Positions 1-6,300 of a stretch of 12,349 nucleotides of DNA are shown here, piece by piece. This stretch comes from Caldifarciminota bacterium (GTDB lineage: Bacteria > Hydrothermota > 32-111 > QNBC01). Numbering within the stretch: position 1 is the stretch's first letter; every line of letters starts with the position of its first letter. The stretch lies in assembly GCA_015486655.1 (NCBI GenBank), contig WFRF01000093.1:1-12349 (forward strand), written 5' to 3'. The notes under the pieces were generated by a model. That model was not told where the DNA came from. It was given only the letters and a program-made list of their open reading frames with translations, and searched no databases. A program made the position numbers and the translations under genes.

Positions 1-239
1 AGGGTGGCAGGCACAGTGCATTTTTCAATGGATACAGACCGCAGTTTTATTTTAGAACGACGGATGTAACGGGATCGGTAAAGCTTCCTGAAGGAAGAGA
101 AATGGTAATGCCGGGAGACGACGTAGAGTTAGAAGTAGAGTTGATAACGCCTATAGCAATGGAGAAGGATTTGAGATTTGCAATCAGAGAAGGCGGAAGA
201 ACAGTCGGTGCCGGTATCATAACCGAGATTATTGAGTAA
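1..239 (+). CDS. tuf: Elongation factor Tu, C-terminal 78 codons (5' end outside the window)
   Basis: EF-Tu is the cytoplasmic GTPase that delivers aminoacyl-tRNA to the ribosome. Reading from base 3, the frame gives 78 residues ending in a TAA at 237-239. It contains the domain III signature GGRHSAFFNGYRPQFYFRTT followed by DVTG, the PGDD turn, and the family's usual end FAIREGGRTVGAGIITEIIE. This is the beta-barrel that contacts tRNA and EF-Ts; the GTPase domain and domain II lie upstream of the window. The common form of the signature has Thr-Pro or Lys-Pro after GRH, so the Ser-Ala here is a mild variant. A tuf gene immediately before rpmG, tRNA-Trp and secE is a common arrangement. Because fusA starts at the other end of the window, a second tuf could follow it, as in many str operons. 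The identification is certain. Confidence 0.97.
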   Translation, partial: GGRHSAFFNGYRPQFYFRTTDVTGSVKLPEGREMVMPGDDVELEVELITPIAMEKDLRFAIREGGRTVGAGIITEIIE

Positions 240-249
240 GAGGTGTTAA

Positions 250-402
250 ATGCCAAGAGAAATTATACATCTTGCCTGTACGGAATGTAAGAATAAAAAC
301 TATACGACAACTAAGAACAAGAGGTTACATCCTGATAGAGTGGTCTATAAAAAGTACTGCAAGTTTTGTAAGAAACATACGGATCACAAAGAGGTTAGAT
401 AG
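250..402 (+). CDS. rpmG: Ribosomal protein L33 (bL33), zinc-binding form, 50 aa
   Basis: L33 is a small protein of the 50S subunit located near the E site. ATG at 250 opens a 50-residue frame beginning MPREIIHLACTEC and closing with TAG at 400-402, a normal length for the family. Two CxxC pairs, C10/C13 and C37/C40, form the zinc ribbon. This is therefore the zinc-dependent (C+) form; many bacteria also keep a cysteine-free paralogue for zinc starvation. GAGGTG at 240-245, overlapping the end of the tuf stop region, is the ribosome binding site, 4 bases before ATG. Only 10 bases separate it from tuf and 9 from the tRNA downstream, so all three are probably on one transcript. Identification is by the cysteine pattern and the position between tuf and tRNA-Trp/secE. 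Confidence 0.95.
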   Translation: MPREIIHLACTECKNKNYTTTKNKRLHPDRVVYKKYCKFCKKHTDHKEVR

Positions 403-411
403 AAATTGCGT

Positions 412-488
412 AGGCCTGTAGCTCTAATGGCTAGAGCGCCGGACTCCAAATCCGGATGCTGGGGGTTCGACTCCCTCCAGGCCTGCCA
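412..488 (+). tRNA. trnW: tRNA-Trp (anticodon CCA), CCA end encoded
   Basis: A complete 77-base cloverleaf can be folded. The acceptor stem AGGCCTG (412-418) pairs fully with CAGGCCT (478-484). The D stem GCTC/GAGC (421-424 and 434-437) closes a 9-base loop. The anticodon stem CCGGA/TCCGG (439-443 and 451-455) closes the loop CTCCAAA, with anticodon CCA at 446-448, which reads UGG (Trp). The variable region has 5 bases (456-460). The T stem GGGGG/CCCTC (461-465 and 473-477, one G-U pair) closes the loop TTCGACT. The discriminator base is G485, as expected for bacterial tRNA-Trp, and CCA is encoded at 486-488. The gene lies inside the operon between rpmG and secE, so it must be cut out of a messenger. 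Confidence 0.98.
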
Positions 489-490
489 TA

Positions 491-498
491 AAAGGTGG
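491..498 (+). promoter_or_regulatory. secE ribosome binding site, 2 bases after the tRNA end
   Basis: AAAGGTGG lies 8 bases before the ATG at 507 and decides the secE start. An in-frame GTG at 495 overlaps this site and would place it too close, so I reject the GTG. The site begins only 2 bases after the encoded tRNA CCA end. Confidence 0.75.
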
Positions 499-506
499 TA
501 ATAGAT

Positions 507-692
507 ATGTTTAAAAAGGTTGTTAAATTTCTAAACGAGGTTAAAGCCGAAATGTCCAAGGTCACTTGGCCTAAGAGGAACGAGTTGATGGCTTCAACGG
601 TTGTTGTGATTGTAATTTCGGCCCTGTTAGGAATTTTTATCGGACTAACCGACCTTGTCATCGGAAAACTGATGGGCATTATAGTGAGGTAG
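507..692 (+). CDS. secE: Preprotein translocase subunit SecE, single-span form, 61 aa
   Basis: SecE is the essential clamp subunit of the SecYEG channel in the inner membrane. The 61-residue product has an amphipathic N-terminal part with the family signature EVKAEMSKVTWPKRNEL (about residues 11-27). One hydrophobic segment follows (about residues 28-60, rich in Val, Ile and Leu). This is the short one-span form typical of most bacteria, unlike the three-span E. coli protein. The start is ATG 507 rather than GTG 495, because AAAGGTGG then has correct spacing and MFKK is a typical N-terminus. TAG ends at 692 and nusG begins 2 bases later, the conserved secE-nusG pairing. The secE message begins 18 bases after the tRNA 3' end. 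Confidence 0.95.
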   Translation: MFKKVVKFLNEVKAEMSKVTWPKRNELMASTVVVIVISALLGIFIGLTDLVIGKLMGIIVR

Positions 693-694
693 TG

Positions 695-1222
695 ATGTCT
701 TGGTTTGTTGTGCATGTGTTTTCCGGGCAAGAGAAAAAGATAAAAGAGCTCATAGAGAAGAAGATAGAAATCAACAACCTCAATGAGTATGTGAAGAGTA
801 TTATTATACCCGTTACCCATGTTACGAGAATAAGAGGTGGTAAACGTATTGTGATGGAGAAGAGAATTTACCCCGGTTATATTCTTGTTGATATGGAGCC
901 CGATAAACGTGTTTTGAATGCAATAAGTTCCGTCAACGGTGTTATGTCGGTTCTGGGTTCTGAATACTCTCCCATGAGTTTAAGCGGCAATGAAATTCAA
1001 AATATCTTGAATCTCATGGAAGAGGGTAAGGAAGGCGGAATGTCTGCCGAACTTCCCTTTAAGGTTGGTGATTCCGTAAAGATTATTGATGGTCCTTTTG
1101 CCGAATTTTCCGGCACTATCGAAGAGATTAACGTTGAGAAAGAGAGATTAAAGGTTTCGGTAGCTATTTTCGGAAGGACTACACCGATAGAAGTTAAATT
1201 TAGTCAAGTAGAAGTATTATAA
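695..1222 (+). CDS. nusG: Transcription elongation and antitermination factor NusG, 175 aa
   Basis: NusG binds the beta' clamp of RNA polymerase, stimulates elongation, helps Rho, and links polymerase to the ribosome through S10. The N-terminal NGN domain starts MSWFVVHVFSGQEKKIKELI and includes the RIYPGYILVDM strand (about residues 60-70). The C-terminal KOW domain has VGDSVKIIDGPFAEFSGTIE (about residues 122-142). The length is normal and there is no inserted third domain. I chose ATG 695: GTGAGG at 684-689, inside the last codons of secE, is then 5 bases away. A GTG at 692 overlapping the secE stop is in frame but too close to that site. The 2-base gap suggests coupling to secE. Ends in TAA, 15 bases before rplK. 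Confidence 0.96.
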   Translation: MSWFVVHVFSGQEKKIKELIEKKIEINNLNEYVKSIIIPVTHVTRIRGGKRIVMEKRIYPGYILVDMEPDKRVLNAISSVNGVMSVLGSEYSPMSLSGNEIQNILNLMEEGKEGGMSAELPFKVGDSVKIIDGPFAEFSGTIEEINVEKERLKVSVAIFGRTTPIEVKFSQVEVL

Positions 1223-1237
1223 TAGCGGAGGATTTTA

Positions 1238-1666
1238 ATGGCAAAGAAGAAAGTTATAGGATTTATAAAGTTGCAGCTTCCTGCTGGTAAAGCTACGCCA
1301 GCTCCTCCAGTTGGTCCGGCTCTCGGACAACATGGTGTGAATATAATGGATTTTTGTAAAGCCTTTAATGCAAAAACGGCAAAAGAGGGCGATACGATTA
1401 TTCCCGTTATTATTACCGTATATCAGGATAGAAGTTTTACATTTATTACGAAGACTCCTCCTGCTTCGGTTTTGATAAAAAAAGCAGCGGGGCTTGATAA
1501 AGGTTCCGGAGAGCCGAACAAGAATAAAGTAGGAAAGATTACGAAAAAACAACTGGAAGAAATTGCTAAAAAGAAAATGGAAGACCTGAACGCCTCTTCT
1601 GTAGAATCTGCAATGAATATTATTGCCGGTACTGCAAGAAGTATGGGCGTTTTAATTGAAGGCTGA
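1238..1666 (+). CDS. rplK: Ribosomal protein L11 (uL11), 142 aa
   Basis: L11 forms the GTPase-associated centre with 23S rRNA helices 43/44 and is the target surface of thiostrepton. It is also needed for RelA activation in species with that pathway. The N-terminal domain carries the proline-rich segment ATPAPPVGPALGQHGVNIMD. Pro23 and Pro27 correspond to the E. coli residues usually changed in thiostrepton resistance, so the site is intact. The C-terminal rRNA-binding domain has AGLDKGSGEPNKNKVGKI and ends TARSMGVLIEG, as usual. Length matches the family exactly. CGGAGG at 1226-1231 lies 6 bases before ATG. The preceding gap of 15 bases is too short for a separate L1-binding leader. Confidence 0.97.
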   Translation: MAKKKVIGFIKLQLPAGKATPAPPVGPALGQHGVNIMDFCKAFNAKTAKEGDTIIPVIITVYQDRSFTFITKTPPASVLIKKAAGLDKGSGEPNKNKVGKITKKQLEEIAKKKMEDLNASSVESAMNIIAGTARSMGVLIEG

Positions 1667-1667
1667 C

Positions 1668-1671
1668 GAGG
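1668..1671 (+). promoter_or_regulatory. rplA ribosome binding site that decides the start
   Basis: GAGG just after the rplK stop lies 6 bases before ATG 1678. An in-frame TTG at 1672 directly abuts it and is therefore not a workable start. Confidence 0.65.
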
Positions 1672-1677
1672 TTGCAT

Positions 1678-2379
1678 ATGAAACACGGTAAGAGATATAG
1701 ACAAATTGCAGAAAAAGTAAACAGGGAAAAACTATATACCCTTGAAGAAGCGGTTAAACTTATAAAAGATACGGCTACCGCAAAATTTGACGAAACGGTT
1801 GAAACCGCAGTCAGATTGGGTATTGACCCTAAGAAATCGGATCAGATTGTCAGGGGCAGTGTTATGCTTCCTAACGGAACGGGCAAGACTGTAAAAGTGC
1901 TTGTTTTTGCCGAAGGAGACAAAGCTAAAGAAGCTCTTGATGCAGGTGCCGATTATGCCGGTTCCGATGAATTGGTCGAGAAAATTTCCGGCGGATGGTT
2001 TGATTTTGACGTAGTTATTGCAGTGCCGGCAATGATGAGGAAAATCGGTAAACTTGGTAGAGTTTTAGGGACAAAGGGCTTAATGCCGAACCCGAAAAGA
2101 GGAACGGTGACCGAAGATATAGCAAATACTGTAAAGGCAATAAAGAAAGGAAAAATCAGCTTCAGAAATGATAAAACCGGTATCGTTCACGCTATCGTCG
2201 GTAAAGCATCCTTTGAAAACAACAAGATCAAGGAAAATGTGGTTGAGCTGGTAAGAGAGATTTTGAGAATAAAACCTTCAGCCGCAAAAGGCACATATCT
2301 TCGTTCCGTAACACTCTCCAGTACCATGGGTATCGGAGTTAAAATCGATCCCAAAGATATTCAATCTTTGATGAAGTAG
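1678..2379 (+). CDS. rplA: Ribosomal protein L1 (uL1), 233 aa
   Basis: L1 forms the mobile stalk next to the E site and helps release deacylated tRNA. In many bacteria it also represses its own operon by binding an rRNA-like site in the mRNA. The 233-residue product has the expected blocks: TATAKFDETVETAVRLGIDP, then KKSDQIVRGSVMLPNGTGKT (about residues 51-70), then LGTKGLMPNPKRGTVT (about 125-141), FRNDKTGIVHAIVGK, and the end TMGIGVKID. Length is the same as E. coli within one residue. ATG 1678 fits the GAGG site; an upstream TTG would only add two residues. I cannot see an L1 operator in the short gaps before rplK or rplA. Confidence 0.97.
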   Translation: MKHGKRYRQIAEKVNREKLYTLEEAVKLIKDTATAKFDETVETAVRLGIDPKKSDQIVRGSVMLPNGTGKTVKVLVFAEGDKAKEALDAGADYAGSDELVEKISGGWFDFDVVIAVPAMMRKIGKLGRVLGTKGLMPNPKRGTVTEDIANTVKAIKKGKISFRNDKTGIVHAIVGKASFENNKIKENVVELVREILRIKPSAAKGTYLRSVTLSSTMGIGVKIDPKDIQSLMK

Positions 2380-2389
2380 AGGAGAAGCT

Positions 2390-2911
2390 ATGAATAAGCA
2401 AGAAAAAAAGGAATTCGTAAAGAAGTTGGCGAAAGATATGTCGGAGGCAAAGGCGATTTACCTTGCGGATTATAAGGGTATAACCGTAAACGATGATGTC
2501 AGGCTTCGCAGAGAATTGAGGGAAGCTGGCGTGTCCTACAGTGTTGTAAAAAATACCCTTTTGAAAAGAGCTTTTGAAAAGAATAAAATCGAAGTTCCGG
2601 AAGAGTATTTTGCTCAATCGACAGCTGTTGCTTTACCCCAGGAAGATCCTGTATCTCCGGCAAAAATTATAAGTAAGTTTCTTAAGGATGTAGGTAAACC
2701 CGAGTTTAAAATGGCATATCTCGACGGGACAATATTCAACGCTGAAGATATCGAGAGATTAGCAAAACTTCCGTCGAAAGAAGAATTGTTGTCAAAACTC
2801 GTATGGGTATTGCAGTCACCTATAAGCGGTTTTGCATCGACACTCAACGAAGTTCTGGCTAAGTTTGTAAGAGTGACGGATGCTATTAGACAAGAAAAAG
2901 AAAAAATATAA
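2390..2911 (+). CDS. rplJ: Ribosomal protein L10 (uL10), 173 aa
   Basis: L10 anchors the L12 dimers to the ribosome and binds 23S rRNA next to L11. The N-terminal globular domain has AKAIYLADYKGITVNDDVRL and then the conserved YSVVKNTLLKRAF. The C-terminal helix, which carries the L12 dimers, follows LSKLVWVLQSPISGFASTLN and ends in a charged KEKEKI-like tail. At 173 residues it is slightly longer than the E. coli protein. GAGGAG at 2379-2384 starts on the last base of the rplA stop and lies 5 bases before ATG. The gap from rplA is only 10 bases, so the long L10-L12-binding leader seen before rplJ in E. coli and Bacillus is missing. The gene ends in tandem in-frame stops (TAA TAA, 2909-2914). 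Confidence 0.97.
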   Translation: MNKQEKKEFVKKLAKDMSEAKAIYLADYKGITVNDDVRLRRELREAGVSYSVVKNTLLKRAFEKNKIEVPEEYFAQSTAVALPQEDPVSPAKIISKFLKDVGKPEFKMAYLDGTIFNAEDIERLAKLPSKEELLSKLVWVLQSPISGFASTLNEVLAKFVRVTDAIRQEKEKI

Positions 2912-2927
2912 TAAATAGGAGGAAAAA

Positions 2928-3305
2928 ATGTCAGAAACAACAACAAAAGTAATCGAATTGGTAGAGAAGATGACGGTTCTGGAACTTGCAGAACTGGTAA
3001 AGGAACTTGAGGAAAAGTTTGGTGTATCAGCTCAAGCTCAGGTAGTAGCAGCAGCGGCGGCACCCGGTGCGGCAGCAGCTCCCGCAGAAGAGAAAACAGA
3101 GTTTGATGTAGTACTCAGCAGTTTCGGTTCAAAGAAAATACAGGTTATTAAGGCCGTAAGAGAGTTAACATCGCTCGGATTGAAAGAAGCAAAAGAGCTC
3201 GTAGAAAGTGCTCCTAAAGCGGTAAAAGAAGGAGTATCAAAGGAAGAAGCGGAACAGATAAAGGAAAAGTTAGAGCAAGCTGGCGCAACAGTAGAGATTA
3301 AGTAA
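2928..3305 (+). CDS. rplL: Ribosomal protein L7/L12 (bL12), 125 aa
   Basis: L12 is the flexible multicopy stalk protein that recruits and stimulates the translation GTPases, including EF-Tu and EF-G encoded at the two ends of this window. The N-terminal dimerisation helices (about residues 1-35) are followed by a hinge very rich in Ala and Pro (about residues 36-54). The C-terminal domain begins EKTEFDVVLSSFGSKKIQVI and contains the factor-binding segment VRELTSLGLKEAKELVE. Length is typical. It has one of the strongest ribosome binding sites in the window, AGGAGG at 2917-2922 with a 5-base spacer. This fits the need to make several copies per ribosome. A second in-frame stop follows at 3309-3311. 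Confidence 0.98.
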   Translation: MSETTTKVIELVEKMTVLELAELVKELEEKFGVSAQAQVVAAAAAPGAAAAPAEEKTEFDVVLSSFGSKKIQVIKAVRELTSLGLKEAKELVESAPKAVKEGVSKEEAEQIKEKLEQAGATVEIK

Positions 3306-3314
3306 AATTAAATA

Positions 3315-3321
3315 AAAGGAG
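3315..3321 (+). promoter_or_regulatory. rpoB ribosome binding site, favours the TTG start
   Basis: AAAGGAG lies 6 bases before TTG 3328 but 18 bases before the in-frame ATG at 3340. Spacing therefore favours the TTG, unless RNA folding brings the ATG closer. Confidence 0.65.
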
Positions 3322-3346
3322 TATTCATTGAATAATACAATGAATA
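3322..3346 (+). promoter_or_regulatory. Candidate start-codon hairpin at rpoB
   Basis: TATTCATTG (3322-3330) and CAATGAATA (3338-3346) are perfect reverse complements, separated by the 7-base loop AATAATA. The stem starts on the base after the Shine-Dalgarno sequence. The TTG start (3328-3330) is in its 5' arm and the ATG (3340-3342) in its 3' arm, so folding would hide both. The stem has only two G-C pairs, so it would be weak. Its function is inference; an inverted repeat of this size can arise by chance in AT-rich DNA. Confidence 0.35.
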
Positions 3347-3351
3347 ATAAA
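3328..3351 (+). repeat. Imperfect 12-base tandem duplication at the rpoB start
   Basis: TTGAATAATACA (3328-3339) is followed directly by ATGAATAATAAA (3340-3351), 10 of 12 bases identical. It encodes the repeated start MNNT-MNNK and gives two in-frame start codons. A slippage duplication of the start region is the simplest reading, but simple AT-rich sequence is an alternative. Confidence 0.5.
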
Positions 3352-6300
3352 AGAATCAATTTTTCAAAAATTGGTTATAGTATACCTATAACTAATCTTT
3401 TAAGTGTGCAGCTTGATTCCTTTCGGGAGTTTTTGCAACAGGATGTTGAACCGGACAAAAGGAAAAATAAGGGACTTGAAGCGGTTTTAAGAAAAGCATT
3501 TCCTATAGAGGATATATATCAAAGATTTATTCTTGAATATAAGTCCTATAGGATCGGAAAACCCAAGTATGATTATATTGAGGCACAGGAGAAAGGGGTT
3601 AACTACTCTGTGCCTCTTTATCTGACGATTCGTTTAACGATAAACGAACAGCAAGGTGAAAAAATGGTCCACAGGGATACGGTCGAGCAGGAGATTTACT
3701 TCGGTGAAGTCCCCATGATGACGGAAAACGGCAGTTTCATTATAAACGGTGTTGAGCGAATCATCATCAATCAAATACACAGGGCGCCGGGACTCTTTTT
3801 TAATGAAAGTGGTACAATAGGCGATCAAATGCTCTTTACCGCTCAAATTATACCCTATAAAGGTGCATGGATTGAATTAGGTATTAATCCCAAGGACATT
3901 ATTTATATTAATCTGGATAGGAAGAAAAGTTTTCCCATTACAATGCTTTTAAAAGCATTGGGATATGAGACAAACGAACAGATACTGTCACTGTTTTTTG
4001 CCAGCGAAAAGGTTAAACTGAGAATAAAGGAAGAAGATTATTCTGATTCACCTCTGCTTGGCAGAATTATTGCCAAAGATGTGTTTAGTGAGGAGACGGG
4101 CGAAATTGTTGAACCTGCGGCAAGAAGGATTACTCCCGAAGTATTATTCAGGCTGAAATCTAATAATGTAAAAGAGGTAATGCTTGTAGATGAATCGGAA
4201 AATGAGAGGGATGTTTCACTGATTGTCAACACACTAAGAAAAGATGCCGTTGCAGATCAGGAAGAGGCGGCAAAGAAGATCTATTTTCTTTTAAAAGGCA
4301 GCACCGCTGCAAATAAGGAAATATCGTTGCAATACATTGAAAACACATATTTTGACTCTACAAGATACGATTTATCCGAAATAGGCAGATACAAGATTAA
4401 TAAAAAACTCGGTACCTCGTTTAAGGAGCAAACATTGGTTAAAGAAGATATCATTAATATAATAAAATATCTTCTTAAATTGCAAAAAGGTGATCCTGAT
4501 GCCAGTACCGATGATATCGACAGTCTTGCTTCGAGACGTGTGAAAAGAGTTGGAGAGTTGCTGGAAAACCAGTTTTCCATTGCTCTTGCCAAAGCATCAA
4601 AGGTTATTAAAGAAAAAATGCTTTTGAAAGATGTCGAAACGATAAGCCCGAAGGAGTTGGTTAATGTAAGATTTATATCGAACATAATTCTTAATTTCTT
4701 CACGACAAGTCAGTTAAGTCAGTTTCTCGAACAGATAAATCCTTTAGCAGAATTGACGCACAAGAGAAGAATATCGGCTCTCGGCCCGGGAGGTTTGACA
4801 AGAGAAACTGCGGGATTTGAGGTTAGAGACGTTCATTATTCCCATTACGGAAGGATTTGTCCTATTGAAACGCCTGAAGGACAGAATATCGGTGTCATAG
4901 TATCTCTTGCAAGCCTTGCGAGGGTTAATCATCTCGGATTAATAGAGACTCCGTATAGAAAGGTTGTCAAAGGAAGGGTTACCGATGAAATTCATTATCT
5001 TGATGCCGATGCGGAAGAATCCGTTAAAATAGCACAGGCTAATGCTCCTCTTAATAAAAACGGGACATTTAAAGACGAGCACGTACTTGCAAGATGGAGA
5101 GGATTTTTCCCGAGAACTACCGTTGATGAGATATCATATATGGATGTTACTCCGGCGCAGTTGGTGAGTATTGCCGCAACGCTGATTCCTTTTCTTGAAC
5201 ATGATGACGCAAACAGGGCATTGATGGGATCGAACATGCAGAGACAGAGTGTACCGTTACTTAGGCCTGAAGCTCCCATTGTGGGAACAGGTATGGAAAA
5301 ACTTGTGGCTGAAGACTCCAAAGCAGCTATTTTTGCAAGAAGAGCCGGCAAGGTGGTAAAAGTTACCTCAAAAGAGATTGTAATTGAACCTGACGGAATA
5401 GACGAGAATTGTTTTGAAGTCGATAAGCTTGACAGATATAAACTTACATTTATGAAAAGGACAAACCAGGATACGTCAATAATACAGATTCCCAAAGTAG
5501 ATGAAGATGAACATGTTGAAGCGGGACAACTTTTAGCTGACGGACAATCCGTAGACAACGGTGAACTTGCTCTGGGAAGAAATGTGCTTGTGGCATTTAT
5601 GCCATGGTACGGATATAACTTTGAGGATGCAATTATAATCAGTGAAAGACTTGTCAGAGATGATGTGTTCGCTTCCGTACATATTCAGGAATTTGAAGCC
5701 GAGGTAAGAGAAACAAAACTGGGACCTGAAGAGCTGACTCGTGAAATTCCCAATGTAAGCAATGAAGCTGTAATGTATCTTGACGAGAACGGCATTGTTG
5801 AAGTGGGAACGGAAGTCGGACCCGAAGATATTCTTGTGGGAAAGGTTTCCCCCAAGGGAGAAAGCGAATTAACTCCCGAAGAAAGATTGCTTAGAGCGAT
5901 TTTTAAAGAGAAAGCTGCGGATGTCAGAGATACATCACTGAGAGTTCCGCCTGGAGTGCATGGTATTGTAGTCAAAACACAGGTTCTGTCGAGATCTTCC
6001 AAATCCAATCGTTCAAAAACAAAATTGAAAAAAGAGATTGAAGAGATTAAAAAAGAACGGGATAAGGAAGAAACAAAATACAGAAGAGAAGCGAAGCATA
6101 TATTAATAAGTCTTTTGGAAGGGTTAACCCTTAAAAAAGATATTAAAGATAAATATGGAAGCACCGTTTTAAAAGCGGGACAAAAGATAGCAAAGAAACA
6201 TATCGACAAATGGGATCTCAGCTCACTTGTATTTGAAAAAGGTTTTGTTGCCAGAAAGTCCGATAAGGTAATCGGGATTGTTTCACGTTACAATGAAATA

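Noticed and set aside
692..697. GTG 692 as nusG start, overlapping the secE stop
   Set aside because: It is only 2 bases from the ribosome binding site and adds just one Met; ATG 695 has better spacing. The difference is one residue.
431..820. 129-codon minus-strand open frame across tRNA-Trp, secE and the start of nusG
   Set aside because: It runs antisense through a tRNA and two conserved genes, with no recognisable product. It is a shadow frame.
1194..1223. TATAAT at 1218-1223 with a TTAAAT about 18 bases upstream, as a promoter for rplK
   Set aside because: The -35 matches only 3 of 6 bases, and transcription would begin in or next to the rplK ribosome binding site. Chance match in AT-rich sequence at the end of nusG is more likely.
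2887..2912. TAGACA and TATAAT before rplL, as an extra promoter for the multicopy L12
   Set aside because: The spacer is only 14 bases, too short for a normal sigma-70 promoter, and the start would fall in the ribosome binding site. The TATAAT also arises from the AAA-ATA-TAA end of rplJ.
3306..3327. Transcription attenuator between rplL and rpoB
   Set aside because: The 22-base gap is A/T-rich with no GC stem followed by a T-run.
4995..5558. 187-codon open frame on the minus strand inside rpoB
   Set aside because: It is opposite a strongly conserved part of rpoB, its product is low-complexity Ser/Leu-rich, and nothing suggests a gene. The same holds for the minus-strand frames at 5685-6209 and 9375-9866.
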